This document shows, in pieces, positions 40,598 through 51,619 of a stretch of 55,544 bases of DNA. The notes under the pieces are model-generated. The model was not told the origin of the DNA, searched no databases, and saw nothing but the letters and a program-made list of their open reading frames with translations. The first letter of the stretch is position 1; each line of letters begins with the position of its first letter. Source of the stretch: JBGPYB01 sp041493035 (GTDB lineage: Bacteria; Acidobacteriota; Vicinamibacteria; Fen-336); contig JBGPYB010000009.1 in assembly GCA_041493035.1 (NCBI GenBank), positions 1-55,544 on the forward strand. Reading direction: 5' to 3'. Position numbers and translations under genes: made by a program.

Positions 40598-42348
40598 CCA
40601 TCGACAACCTCGTTTCCCCCCACGGCGGCTCCCTCGTGGACCGCATCGCGACCCCTGCGGAGGCCGACGCGCTCCGGGATCGCGCCGGGCATCTTCCGGC
40701 CCTCGTCCTCGACGCCCGTGAGCTCGCCGATCTCGAGCTTCTCGCGACGGGTGCCGCGAGCCCGCTGACGGGCTACCTGGGCGCCGCGGACTACCGCAGC
40801 GTGGTCGAGAGCCTGCGCCTCGCCGACGGCACCGTATGGCCCCTTCCCCTCACCCTCGCCGTCGACGACGAGGTACGCGGGCAGCTCGCACCTGGAGGCG
40901 AGGCCGCCCTCTTCGACTCCAAGGGTCGCCTTTGGGGTGTCGTCCAGGTGCGCGAGATCTTCCAGCGGGAACCTCTCGAGGAATCGCGCCTCGTCTACGC
41001 CACCGAGGATCCGTCGCACCCCGGCGTCGCGTACTTGCTGTCCCGACCGCGGAACCTCGTGGGCGGACCGGTCCTCGTTCTTCCGCTCCCCGACGATCTC
41101 CCCTTCGCCGAGCACCGCCTGACGCCGCGGCAACTCCGCGATGAGATCCTGTCGCGGGGCTGGACGCGAGTCGCCGGATTTCAGACGAGGAACCCGATCC
41201 ATCGGGCCCATGAGCACCTCACGAAGCTGGCCCTTGAATTCGCCGACGGCCTCGTCATCCACCCGCTCGTCGGCGAGACCAAGAACGACGACGTGCCCGC
41301 CGCGGTCCGCTTCCGCGCCTATGAAGTCCTCGTCGAGAAGTACTACCCGAAGCGGCGCACGCTCCTCGCGGCGTTCCCGGCGGCGATGCGCTACGCGGGG
41401 CCCAGGGAGGCTCTCTTCCACGCCCTCGTGCGCAAGAACTACGGCATCTCCAGCCTGATCGTGGGGCGCGACCACGCGGGCGTCGGAAAGTTCTACGGGC
41501 CGTACGAAGCCCAGGAGATCTTCGACCGCTTCACTTTTCAGGAGCTGGGTGTCACGCCGCTGAAGTTCGAGCCCACGTTCTATTGCCGGCCTTGCGACGC
41601 GCTCGCCTCGCCACGAACATGCCCCCACGACGCTGCCACGCGCCTCGATCTTTCGGGAACCCGGGTGCGCGAGATTCTGCGCGCCGGAGGGCGTCTCCCG
41701 GAGGAGTTCACTCGACCCGAGATCGCCGAGATCCTGCGGGAGCATTACGACGGGGCGGCCCTCGCGCCGCGGGCGCCACGCGTGGAGAACGGCGGCTTCA
41801 TCGTCTGGTTCACCGGACTCTCCGGTGCGGGCAAGAGCACTCTGGCCGAGGCGCTGCGCCGGAAGCTCTCGGGAGAGCGTCCTCTCGAGATCCTCGACGG
41901 CGACGAGGTTCGGACCCACCTCTCGAAGGGGCTTGGCTTCTCGCGTGAGGACCGCGACACCAACGTCCGGCGCATCGGGTTCGTCGCCCGGCTCCTGGCG
42001 CGGAACGGAGCGGCGGTAGCCACCGCCGCCATCTCCCCCTATGCGGCGACCCGGGCCGAGGTTCGCGAGGCCGCGGAGCGGGAGGGGACGCCCTTCCTCG
42101 AGGTCTTCGTCCAGGCGGACCTCGAGGCTCTCGTCGCCCGCGACGTCAAGGGGCTTTACAAGAAGGCCATCGCCGGGGAGATCGATCACTTCACAGGAGT
42201 GTCGGATCCGTACGAAGCGCCAGAGAACCCCGACGTGATCGTCCGGAGTGACCGCGAGAGCGTCGAGGAGAGCCTCGCGCGAATCCTGGATGCGCTGGAG
42301 GAGCGGGGCCTCGCGGGCGAGCCTCTCCTTGTTCGGCAGGCGTCGTGA
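40594..42348 (+). CDS. sat: Bifunctional sulfate adenylyltransferase/APS kinase
   Basis: 584 residues. The N-terminal ATP sulfurylase (about 1-395) has the QTRNPIHRAHEHL motif and VGRDHAGVGKFYGPY; the C-terminal APS kinase (about 405-584) has the P-loop GLSGAGKS and DGDEVRTHLSKGLGFSREDRDTNVRRIG. The first makes APS from sulfate and ATP; the second phosphorylates APS to PAPS. ATG at 40594 overlaps the cysH stop by 4 bases (ATGA). Since the upstream reductase uses APS by its cluster motif, the kinase half would serve other PAPS-dependent reactions or control APS levels. Its motifs look intact. Confidence 0.94.
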   Translation: MTIDNLVSPHGGSLVDRIATPAEADALRDRAGHLPALVLDARELADLELLATGAASPLTGYLGAADYRSVVESLRLADGTVWPLPLTLAVDDEVRGQLAPGGEAALFDSKGRLWGVVQVREIFQREPLEESRLVYATEDPSHPGVAYLLSRPRNLVGGPVLVLPLPDDLPFAEHRLTPRQLRDEILSRGWTRVAGFQTRNPIHRAHEHLTKLALEFADGLVIHPLVGETKNDDVPAAVRFRAYEVLVEKYYPKRRTLLAAFPAAMRYAGPREALFHALVRKNYGISSLIVGRDHAGVGKFYGPYEAQEIFDRFTFQELGVTPLKFEPTFYCRPCDALASPRTCPHDAATRLDLSGTRVREILRAGGRLPEEFTRPEIAEILREHYDGAALAPRAPRVENGGFIVWFTGLSGAGKSTLAEALRRKLSGERPLEILDGDEVRTHLSKGLGFSREDRDTNVRRIGFVARLLARNGAAVATAAISPYAATRAEVREAAEREGTPFLEVFVQADLEALVARDVKGLYKKAIAGEIDHFTGVSDPYEAPENPDVIVRSDRESVEESLARILDALEERGLAGEPLLVRQAS

Positions 42349-42956
42349 GCGCCGGGGCGTCGCTTTTTCCGCTCTTCCTCAAGCTCCGCCACCGAAAGGT
42401 GGTCGTGGTGGGAGGAGGCCCCGTCGCTGCATCGAAGCTCGACGCCCTGGTGACGACCGGCGCGGACATCACGGTCGTGGCGCCCGAGATCCACCCGCAC
42501 ATCCGGTCCCTCACCGTGACGATCCTGGCCCGCCCTTTCTCGCCGTCGGACCTCGATGGCGCTTGGCTCGCCGTGGCCGCCGCTCCCTCGGACGTCAACA
42601 AAGACGTGCGAGCCGCTGGGGAGGCGCGCCGTGTCTTCGTGAACGCCGTGGACGATCCTGAGAGCGCGAGCGCCTTCACCGGGGGCGTGCTCCGCCGCGG
42701 CAGCTTGACCATCGCCGTCTCGACCGACGGCGAGGCGCCCGCGCTGGCCGGTCTCGTCAGAGAGGGCCTCGAGACCATCGTCCCCGATGAGATCGAAGAA
42801 TGGGTTCGTGAGGCTCGCGCCCTCTCGCGGAGCCAGCGTGCGGAGAGCGTCCCCTTTCCGGAGCGCCGGCCTCTCCTGTTGCGCGCCTTGAACGATCTCT
42901 ACGCCGGTAAGGTTGCGGCGACCGGCGATGCGCCGACCGCCGAGGCCGTCCCGTGA
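42345..42956 (+). CDS. Precorrin-2 dehydrogenase/sirohydrochlorin ferrochelatase (CysG N-terminal/Met8 type)
   Basis: 203 residues. LRHRKVVVVGGGPVAASKLDALV is the NAD-binding segment, and NAVDDPESASAFTGGVLRRGSLTIAVSTDGEAPALAGLVRE the catalytic part of the siroheme synthase N-terminal module. It oxidises precorrin-2 and inserts iron to make siroheme for sulfite reductase. The methyltransferase half is a separate gene immediately downstream. GTG overlaps the previous stop by 4 bases (GTGA). Confidence 0.9.
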   Translation: MSAGASLFPLFLKLRHRKVVVVGGGPVAASKLDALVTTGADITVVAPEIHPHIRSLTVTILARPFSPSDLDGAWLAVAAAPSDVNKDVRAAGEARRVFVNAVDDPESASAFTGGVLRRGSLTIAVSTDGEAPALAGLVREGLETIVPDEIEEWVREARALSRSQRAESVPFPERRPLLLRALNDLYAGKVAATGDAPTAEAVP

Positions 42957-43720
42957 GCGGGTTCGTCTCCCTCGTGGGTGCCGGGCCCGGAGACCCGGAT
43001 CTGCTGACGCTCCGGGCAGTGCGGCGTCTGCACGAAGCAGACCTCGTCCTTTACGACGCCCTGGTCTCGCCCGTGGCCGTGGCCCTCGCCACGCGAGCGC
43101 AGCGTTTCTGTGTGGGGAAGCGGGCGTCCCGTCCCTCGATGTCCCAGGAGACGATCCACCGTCTCATGATTCGCGGCGCTCGCCTCGGCAAGAAGGTGGT
43201 CCGCCTCAAGGGAGGCGATCCCTTCGTCTTCGGCCGCGGTGGTGAGGAGGCCCTCGCTCTCGTGGCGGCGCGAGTGCCTTTCGAAGTGGTCCCGGGGATC
43301 ACGTCCGCGGTCGCGGCCGCCGCCCTGGCGGGGATCCCCGTGACCCACCGGGGAGTGGCTTCGGGCTTCGCCGTCGTGTCCGGCCACGCCCCCTCGGCCT
43401 GGGCCCCGGCTCTCGACTCCCTCGCGCCGAACGCGCTCACCGTGGTCATCCTGATGGGTGTTGCCACGCGCGGGGCCATCGCCTCCCGCCTGCTCCAGCG
43501 CGGTTGGGCGCCCGACACGCCCGCCGCGATTCTGCTCGGCGCCTCCACACCGGAATCCGACGCATGGACCGGCGTTCTTAGCGAGCTTGGGGATGCGGCC
43601 CTTTCCGAAGCGGGGAGCCCCGGAACGATCGTCATTGGCCCGGTCGTCGAAATCGGCGCCGCCATCGGCTCGAGCCTTCGCCCCGAGACGGTTGCGCATC
43701 GCGCGAGCGAAGCGCGTTAG
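42953..43720 (+). CDS. cobA: Uroporphyrinogen-III C-methyltransferase
   Basis: 255 residues. SUMT hallmarks SLVGAGPGDPDLLTLRAVRRLHEADLVLYDALVSP and RLKGGDPFVFGRGGEEALAL bind SAM and uroporphyrinogen III. It makes precorrin-2 for the previous product. GTG at 42953 overlaps its stop by 4 bases. Its presence in the operon fits siroheme supply. Confidence 0.94.
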   Translation: MSGFVSLVGAGPGDPDLLTLRAVRRLHEADLVLYDALVSPVAVALATRAQRFCVGKRASRPSMSQETIHRLMIRGARLGKKVVRLKGGDPFVFGRGGEEALALVAARVPFEVVPGITSAVAAAALAGIPVTHRGVASGFAVVSGHAPSAWAPALDSLAPNALTVVILMGVATRGAIASRLLQRGWAPDTPAAILLGASTPESDAWTGVLSELGDAALSEAGSPGTIVIGPVVEIGAAIGSSLRPETVAHRASEAR

Positions 43721-43727
43721 GAGAACC

Positions 43728-45575
43728 ATGCCCGCCCTCGAAGATTCCCCGCACTCCGATCGCGCGCGACCCTCTTTCGCGAAGGTCGCCGACATCGAGG
43801 AGTTCGTCACGACACTGGAGCGCTACGAACGCGGCGAGCTGACCCCCGACCAGTGGCGCGCGTTCCGCCTCGTGCGCGGGACCTACGGACAGCGTCAAGC
43901 AGGGGATGCGCAGATGCTCCGGGTCAAGATCCCGCAGGGAATTCTCGACCCGCCCCAGCTCCGCGCCCTCGCCGACGTCGCGGACCTCTACTCGCGAGGC
44001 TTCGGTCACGTGACCACACGCCAGAACGTCCAGTTCCACTTCATGAAGCTCCACGACGTCGAGCCCGCCCTGCGACGGCTGGCCGAGGCGGGCCTCACGA
44101 CGCGCGAGGCGTGCGGCAACTCGGTGCGCAACGTCACGGCGTGCCCGTTCGCCGGAGTCGCCGCGGACGAACCCTTTGACGTCACGCCCTATGCCGACGC
44201 ACTCACGCGTTACCTTCTCCGCCATCCGTTGAGCTCGACCCTGCCTCGCAAGTTCAAGATCGCGTTCGAGGGGTGCTCCGAGGATCACGCGTTGGCCGCC
44301 ATCAACGACCTCGGCTTTCGCGCCCGCGTCCAGGTGAACGGGACCCTCCGCCGGGGGTTCCGTGTCACTGCCGGTGGTGGCACCGCGATTCTCTGCGCCT
44401 CCGGCGGCCTTCTCTTCGACTTCCTCCCCGCCGACGAGATCCTCGGCGTGGCCGAGGCCGTCCTGCGCGTCTTCCATCGACTGGGCGACTACAAGCATCG
44501 GCAGCGCAACCGGATGAAGTTCCTGATCAAGACGATGGGCTGGGGCGCCTGGCGGGCGGAGTTCGACCGCGCCTGGGACGACGTGCGGCGGGAAGGGACG
44601 CCTCCGCTTCCGTTCGATTCCGACGCGGTCCCCGAAGAGCAGGCTCCGCGCTGGGTGCGCCCGTCGCCCCCGTCGTCCATCGACGTCAAGCGCCGCGCCG
44701 ATCGAGCGACGCTCCGCGGCCCCGGTCTCGTTCCGGAAACACGCACGACCCTCAGCGTCCTCGGGTCCGAAGCGGCGCGTTGGTTGGCTACGAACGTCCG
44801 TTCCCAGAGGCAGGAGGGATACTCGATCGCCCTCGTGACGCTTCCTCTCGGAGACGTCACGGCAGCGCAGCTCCGGCTCCTCGCCGACCTCGCCTTGTCC
44901 TTCGGCGACGGCACCCTCCGGACCACCCTCGACCAGGACCTGGCGCTCCGTTGGGTTCCGAACGGTTCGGTTCGCGACCTCCATCGACTCCTCGCCGCCT
45001 CGGGCCTCGCGGTCCCCGGAGCCGGAACGGCCGCCGACGTCACGAGTTGCCCGGGAGCTGAGGCCTGCCGGCTCGCCGTGACGCAGTCGCGTGGCCTCGC
45101 CCATCTCATCGGTGAGCACCTGAGGCAGCGCGAGGACCTCGTTGCAGCGGCCGGCGACTTGTCGATCAAGATCAGCGGATGCCCCAACGGCTGCGGCCAG
45201 CACCACGTCGCTGGCCTGGGGTTCCAGGGAAGCGTCAAACGCCTCGGTGACAGGATCGTCCCGCAGTACTTCGTAATGCTAGGCGGCGGTGTCGACGCCG
45301 CCGGCGTGGCTCATTTTGGTCGCATCGCCGCCAAGGTGCCGGCGCGTCGCATCACAGAGGTCGTCTCACGCCTCGTGACGCTCTATCACGCGGAGCGGGA
45401 GACGGCCGAGGATGCCGCCGCTTTCTTCCGCCGCCTGGCGCCGCCGCGGGTGAAAGCTCTCCTGGGAGATCTCGAGGCCTTGACAGCCGAGGACGCTCTG
45501 CCAGAGGATTTCGTCGACCTGGGCGAGGACCACGAGTTCCGCGTCGAGGCTCTCGAGGGAGAGTGCAGCGCATGA
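43728..45575 (+). CDS. Siroheme-dependent sulfite (or nitrite) reductase
   Basis: 615 residues with two NirA-like halves. The 4Fe-4S/siroheme Cys are C441 and C447 (TSCPGAEAC) and C485 and C489 (SGCPNGCGQH). The N-terminal half carries TTRQNVQFHFMKLHDVEPALRRL, typical of the ferredoxin-dependent group. ATG at 43728 follows TTAGGAG by 6 bases. The sulfate assimilation operon makes sulfite the likely substrate. The C-terminal EFRVEALEGE end is short, with no extra flavin domain, so electrons come from ferredoxin or similar. Confidence 0.93.
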   Translation: MPALEDSPHSDRARPSFAKVADIEEFVTTLERYERGELTPDQWRAFRLVRGTYGQRQAGDAQMLRVKIPQGILDPPQLRALADVADLYSRGFGHVTTRQNVQFHFMKLHDVEPALRRLAEAGLTTREACGNSVRNVTACPFAGVAADEPFDVTPYADALTRYLLRHPLSSTLPRKFKIAFEGCSEDHALAAINDLGFRARVQVNGTLRRGFRVTAGGGTAILCASGGLLFDFLPADEILGVAEAVLRVFHRLGDYKHRQRNRMKFLIKTMGWGAWRAEFDRAWDDVRREGTPPLPFDSDAVPEEQAPRWVRPSPPSSIDVKRRADRATLRGPGLVPETRTTLSVLGSEAARWLATNVRSQRQEGYSIALVTLPLGDVTAAQLRLLADLALSFGDGTLRTTLDQDLALRWVPNGSVRDLHRLLAASGLAVPGAGTAADVTSCPGAEACRLAVTQSRGLAHLIGEHLRQREDLVAAAGDLSIKISGCPNGCGQHHVAGLGFQGSVKRLGDRIVPQYFVMLGGGVDAAGVAHFGRIAAKVPARRITEVVSRLVTLYHAERETAEDAAAFFRRLAPPRVKALLGDLEALTAEDALPEDFVDLGEDHEFRVEALEGECSA

Positions 45576-46681
45576 AGCCGATCCTGTTCACCCGTGGAGT
45601 TCCGGCAACCGAGTCGTTCCCGTCGGAAGAGATTGCCGATGCAGCGGCGGCGGTGCTCCGGGACCAAGGCCCGGCGCTCCTCCAGTACGGGCCCTCGACG
45701 GGTCTCCCGTTCCTGCGGGAATGGTTGGCGGACTGGCAGGGAGTGAAGCCCGAGCAGGTCCTCACGGGAAACGGCTCGCTCCAGCTTCTCGAGTTCCTCT
45801 GTCTGGCTCTCGTGCGCCCCGGCGACGTGGTCGTGACCGAAGCGCCGACCTACGACCGCACCATCACCCTTCTCCGGCGTCACGGCGCCGAGGTCGTGGG
45901 CGTTCGGCTCGAATCCGACGGCCCGAACCTCCAGGCCCTGGAAGAGGCGATACGCCGCCATAAGCCGCGCTTCGTCTATTTGATTCCCGATTTCCAGAAC
46001 CCCGCCGGCGCCACGTGCTCCGGTCCCAAGCGTCGCCGCATCGCCGCTCTCGCCGAAGAGCTGGACCTTCTCCTGGTGGAGGACGCCCCTTACCGGCCCC
46101 TCCGCTACAGCGGCACCGAAGAGCCAACGCTCTTCGCCCTGGCGCCCGCTCGCACTCTCCACATGAGCTCGTTCAGCAAGCTGATCGGTCCTGGTCCGCG
46201 CCTTGGGTTCATGCTGGGTGAGGCCGGCCTGATCGCTCGCCTCGCGAAGATCGCCGAAGACACGTACATCTCTCCGAGCAACCTCGCTCATGGCATCGCC
46301 TACGAGTGGTGCCGCCGCGGGCACCTGCCGGCACAGATCGAGCGCCTGAAGGCTCTCTATGCGCCACGCCTCGACGCCTGCCTGGCAGCTCTCGGCAAAC
46401 ATATGCCCGACGCCGAGACCACACGTCCCGACGGCGGCTTCTTCTTGTCGATCACGCTGCCCCCCGGCGCCCTGAACGCCGCCGTGCGCGCCGCAGCCCA
46501 AGGCCGAGGCCTCCTTCTCGCCGACGGCTGCGCCTTCTTCCCCGACAGCAGCGGCGAGCGCTTCCTGCGTCTGCCGTATTGCGCCCTCAGTCCCGTCGAA
46601 ATCGAGGACGGAATCAGCCGTCTCGCCGCGGCCGTGAACGAAGTGCGAGAGCGGTCCCTCCAGCCTTCGCCCTCGCGCTGA
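45572..46681 (+). CDS. PLP-dependent class I/II aminotransferase (2-aminoadipate/MocR-like, no HTH)
   Basis: 369 residues, fold type I. LQYGPSTGLPFLREWLADWQGVKPEQVLTGNGSLQLLEFL, YLIPDFQNPAGATCSGPKRRRIA and SSFSKLIGPGPRLGFM (with the PLP Lys) match LysN/aromatic and 2-aminoadipate-type transaminases. No DNA-binding domain is attached. ATG at 45572 overlaps the reductase stop by 4 bases, so it is the last gene of the cys operon. A role in recycling a sulfur amino acid keto acid is an inference from context only. Confidence 0.9.
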   Translation: MKPILFTRGVPATESFPSEEIADAAAAVLRDQGPALLQYGPSTGLPFLREWLADWQGVKPEQVLTGNGSLQLLEFLCLALVRPGDVVVTEAPTYDRTITLLRRHGAEVVGVRLESDGPNLQALEEAIRRHKPRFVYLIPDFQNPAGATCSGPKRRRIAALAEELDLLLVEDAPYRPLRYSGTEEPTLFALAPARTLHMSSFSKLIGPGPRLGFMLGEAGLIARLAKIAEDTYISPSNLAHGIAYEWCRRGHLPAQIERLKALYAPRLDACLAALGKHMPDAETTRPDGGFFLSITLPPGALNAAVRAAAQGRGLLLADGCAFFPDSSGERFLRLPYCALSPVEIEDGISRLAAAVNEVRERSLQPSPSR

Positions 46682-46718
46682 TCGCCCCAAAATCCGACTC
46701 GCACGCTTGTGTCGGGGC

Positions 46719-46747
46719 TTGACTTGCGACCGCCACTTTTGTAACTT
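46719..46747 (+). promoter_or_regulatory. Possible promoter of the sigma54 activator gene
   Basis: TTGACT (46719-46724), 17-base spacer, TAACTT (46742-46747), followed by CGGAG near the ATG at 46774. The -10 is weak. Confidence 0.4.
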
Positions 46748-46773
46748 TCAGGTGTTCCCGCTTCGGAGTTGTC

Positions 46774-48351
<1,578 letters not shown>

Positions 48352-48508
48352 TCGACCCCGAACGACATAATTGGCGCTTCGCACCGTCATCGCTGACAGG
48401 CTCGTCGGAATCATCGTTCTTCCGTAGCACCCGATAGAGGGCTGGCCTCGGCCCTAACTCGCTCTCCCTCCTTGCCTTGACACCGCGGGCGCCCCTTCCG
48501 AGCTTCGG

Positions 48509-48525
48509 CGGTACGCGCCTTGCTA
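48509..48525 (+). promoter_or_regulatory. Candidate sigma54 promoter before glnD
   Basis: CGGTAC, five bases, TTGCTA: GG at 48510-48511 and GC at 48522-48523, with the required 10-base spacing, and TTGC at the -12 element. The -24 element is not ideal (CGGTAC for TGGCAC). The expected start is only about 7-8 bases before the glnD ATG. The rest of the 190-base gap 48352-48541 holds nothing recognisable. Confidence 0.45.
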
Positions 48526-48541
48526 TCTCTCGGGCCAGCCC

Positions 48542-51244
48542 ATGCAGCTCGACCTGGAGAAGATCCGCGACCACGCGGAGCAACGACTCGCCGACATGCC
48601 CCCCGCCACAGCGGAGCGCATCGAGTCATTCAAGCGCTTCCTGAAGCTCGAGACCGAGCGACTGCGGATGCGTCATCGCTTCGGTCTCGGCGGGCGCGAG
48701 ATCGCGCAAGGGCGGAGCTATCTGGCCGACGTGGTCGTGAGCCGCGCCTGCCAAATGGCGGCCTCGGACCTCGGGCCCTCCCTGAAGGAAGACCTCTCCG
48801 GCTGCGCCGTCATCGCCCTGGGCGGCTACGGGCGCCGGGAGCTGGCGCCCCACTCCGACGTGGACCTTCTCTTCCTACACCCCGATCGGCTATCCCCCGC
48901 GATCCGTGGCTTCGTGGAGAAGGCGCTCCTTCTCCTGTGGGACATCGGCCTCTCGGTGGGCCACAGCTTCCGGTCCGTCGCCGAGTGCGTGACGATGGCG
49001 AAGGACGATCTCCCCTCGCGCACGGCGCTCTCCGAGGCTCGACTCGTGGCCGGGAACGGATCGCTCTTTCAGCGCCTCCTCGCCGAGCTCGAGCGAGCCG
49101 TCTATAGCAGCCGACGCGCCACCCAGGCCTTCCTCGAAGCCATGCGGCAGGAGATCGAGGAACGACTGGCTCGCTTCGGCGGCGCCGTCTGCATCCAGGA
49201 GCCCAACGTCAAGGAGAGCGCAGGGGGCCTGCGCGACCTTCACACCGCCACGTGGGTCGGCCACGCGCGGTGGGGGTGCCGCGGCCTCGACCCCCTCCTC
49301 GCCGCCGGCCATGTGACCGCGTCGGAGCACGCCATGGCCCGCCGCGCCTACGACTTCATCGCTCGAGTCCGCAACGAGGCGCACTTCGTGACAGGGCGGC
49401 GCACCGATCTTCTGTCCCTCGATCTCCAGCCCGTGCTCGCCGTGGGCCTCGGGTATGTGGCGAAGCGCGGTCTCATCGGCTCCGAGCTCTTCATGCGCGA
49501 CTACTATCGCCGCGCCCAGGAGCTCCGGCGCTTCTGCGAGAGCGTCCTCCTCCGCGCGGGAGCCGCGGCCCCCCCGAAGAGCCGGCTCCTTCTGCGGGCC
49601 AAGGCGGTCGGACCCAAGGGGCGCTACGAGATCCGCGACCTTCGCCTCGTCTCCCGCGCGAATGCCAGCGACTTCCACGGAAGTCCCCTGCGGATGCTGG
49701 AGATCTTTGACGTGGCACAGCAGCACGGCGTGCGGGTCGGCGAAGAGCTGAAGGGCGCCATCCACGAGAACCTGCGTCTCGTGGACCGTCGCTTCCGTGC
49801 GTCGCGCGAAGCCTCACGGGCTTTCTTGGAGATCCTGGGGCGCCCCGGGCGAGTGACCGCGGCGCTTCGGCAGATGCACGAGACAGGCTTTCTGGGCCGC
49901 TACCTTCCCGAGTTCGAGCGCGTGACCTTCCTCGTCCAGCACGACTTCTACCACAAGTACACGGTCGACGAGCACACGCTGAAGGCGGTCGAGGGTCTCG
50001 ACCGGGTCGCGACCGACCGCCACGCCGACATGGCCCCTTTCGCAAAGGTGCTGGACGAGGTTCAGGACCCCGCGCGCCTCGCCCTCGGAATCCTTTTGCA
50101 CGACATCGGCAAGGGTCATGGGGGAGGACACGTTCCCCGCGGAAGCCGCATCGCGGAATCCATGGCCAAGCGGTTGGGACTCGACGACGAGACGACGGCC
50201 GACGTGCTCTTCCTGATCCACAAGCACCTCGTCATGTCCCAGGTTTCTCAGCGCCGGGACCTCTCCGATGAGACCCTCATCGACGGCTTCGCCGAGACCG
50301 TCGGGACACTCGACCGTCTCAACATGCTCCTGATCCTCACCTACGCCGACAACAACGCCGTGGGCCCGGGGATCTGGAACGACTGGAAAGGCGCCCTTCT
50401 CTGGGAGCTTTACACGAAGACCCGCGCGCATCTCTCGGGTGATCGCCCGGCCCCCTGGGACGGGGACCGCCGCGCCCACCTCAAAGAGAAGGTCGTTGAC
50501 GGGCTTTCCTCGGAGTTCCTGCGGAGCGACGTCGAGCGTCACCTCGCTCTCTTCCCGGAGCGCTATCTGCGGTTCTCGACGCCCGAGGCCATCGCCCTCC
50601 ATTTCCGTCTCGTCCAGGAGCTGAGCCGGCGCAGCTTCGCGGCCGACTGGCGGCCTCCCCACGACGGGCGCCACACGGCACTCACGGTCTGCACGCGGGA
50701 CGCCACGGGACTCCTCGCGCGTCTCGCCGGCACGTTGACGGGGCACGGCCTCAACATCCTGAGCGTCGACGCTTTCACGCGCGCCGACGGAGTCGTGCTC
50801 GACACCTTTCGCCTCTGCGAGGCCGGCGGATTCCTGCCGGTGCGCGAGGAACGGTGGCCGGCCATCGAAGACGACCTGGCCGCAGCGGTCGAGGGGCGAC
50901 ATGACGTGGAGGCCGCCGTCGCCCGCTGGACGACCCGGATGCCGCGACGCAAGCGACGGGCCGCGTCGGCGCCGGTGATCCGCTTCGAGGCGGCGTCGCC
51001 CGGCACCACGGTGGTCGAGGTGCGGGCCGATGACGAGCCAGGCCTCGTGTACCGGATCGCCGCCACACTCGCGGCCCTCGGCCTCAGCATCTCGGTGGCG
51101 AAGATCGCCACCGAGAAGAGTCACGCCCTCGACGTGTTTTACGTAACCGCCGGGAGCGGCGGCGCCCTGACCACGGAAGAAATGCCGCGGGTCGAGGCGG
51201 CGCTTCGGGACGCTCTCGGCGGCGGGACCTTGACCCGTTCTTGA
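48542..51244 (+). CDS. glnD: PII uridylyltransferase/uridylyl-removing enzyme
   Basis: 900 residues. Nucleotidyltransferase core LGGYGRREL and HSDVDLLFL near residues 88-108, a UR/UTase linker domain, an HD domain with HDIGKGHGG (near residue 520), and two C-terminal ACT domains (ALTVCTRDATGLLARLAGTL; TVVEVRADDEPGLVYRIAATL) that sense glutamine. It uridylylates PII when glutamine is low and deuridylylates when high. PII and Amt genes follow within 11 bases. ATG at 48542 has no clear Shine-Dalgarno. Confidence 0.96.
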   Translation: MQLDLEKIRDHAEQRLADMPPATAERIESFKRFLKLETERLRMRHRFGLGGREIAQGRSYLADVVVSRACQMAASDLGPSLKEDLSGCAVIALGGYGRRELAPHSDVDLLFLHPDRLSPAIRGFVEKALLLLWDIGLSVGHSFRSVAECVTMAKDDLPSRTALSEARLVAGNGSLFQRLLAELERAVYSSRRATQAFLEAMRQEIEERLARFGGAVCIQEPNVKESAGGLRDLHTATWVGHARWGCRGLDPLLAAGHVTASEHAMARRAYDFIARVRNEAHFVTGRRTDLLSLDLQPVLAVGLGYVAKRGLIGSELFMRDYYRRAQELRRFCESVLLRAGAAAPPKSRLLLRAKAVGPKGRYEIRDLRLVSRANASDFHGSPLRMLEIFDVAQQHGVRVGEELKGAIHENLRLVDRRFRASREASRAFLEILGRPGRVTAALRQMHETGFLGRYLPEFERVTFLVQHDFYHKYTVDEHTLKAVEGLDRVATDRHADMAPFAKVLDEVQDPARLALGILLHDIGKGHGGGHVPRGSRIAESMAKRLGLDDETTADVLFLIHKHLVMSQVSQRRDLSDETLIDGFAETVGTLDRLNMLLILTYADNNAVGPGIWNDWKGALLWELYTKTRAHLSGDRPAPWDGDRRAHLKEKVVDGLSSEFLRSDVERHLALFPERYLRFSTPEAIALHFRLVQELSRRSFAADWRPPHDGRHTALTVCTRDATGLLARLAGTLTGHGLNILSVDAFTRADGVVLDTFRLCEAGGFLPVREERWPAIEDDLAAAVEGRHDVEAAVARWTTRMPRRKRRAASAPVIRFEAASPGTTVVEVRADDEPGLVYRIAATLAALGLSISVAKIATEKSHALDVFYVTAGSGGALTTEEMPRVEAALRDALGGGTLTRS

Positions 51245-51254
51245 AGGAGGCGGC

Positions 51255-51593
51255 ATGAAGAAGATCGAAAGCATCATCCGTCCTCACCTGCTCGACGCCG
51301 TGAAGACCGCTCTACAGGACGTGGGAGTGGTCGGCATGACGGTGAGCGAGGTGAAGGGCTTCGGGCGACAGAAGGGACACACGGAAACCTATCGGGGAAG
51401 CGAGTACAAGGTCGAGTTCCTCCCGAAGGTGAAGATCGAGGTGGCGATTCCGGACGCGCTTCTGGAACAGGCCATAGAAGTCATTCTGAAAGCCGGCAAG
51501 ACCGGGAAGTTCGGGGATGGGAAGGTCTTCGTCACGTCCCTCGATGAAGTCGTCCGCATCCGCACCGGTGAGCGAGGGGAGGCGGCACTGTGA
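51255..51593 (+). CDS. glnB: PII nitrogen regulatory protein
   Basis: 112 residues, a complete PII. The T-loop is GFGRQKGHTETYRGSEYKVEF, with the uridylylation Tyr at position 51. The C-terminal GKVFVTSLDEVVRIRTGERGEAA matches the family's second signature. GGAGG lies 6 bases before ATG 51255. Linked to amt, as GlnK-type PII usually is; it likely blocks Amt when nitrogen is sufficient. Whether it is GlnB or GlnK in function cannot be told from one copy. Confidence 0.95.
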   Translation: MKKIESIIRPHLLDAVKTALQDVGVVGMTVSEVKGFGRQKGHTETYRGSEYKVEFLPKVKIEVAIPDALLEQAIEVILKAGKTGKFGDGKVFVTSLDEVVRIRTGERGEAAL

Positions 51594-51619
51594 TCGCGAC
51601 AAGGAAGGAGCGCACTGCC

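Noticed and set aside
48377..48400. A second sigma54-like site (TTGGCGCTTCGCACCG) before glnD
   Set aside because: GG and GC are not at 10-base spacing and the -12 element is lacking.
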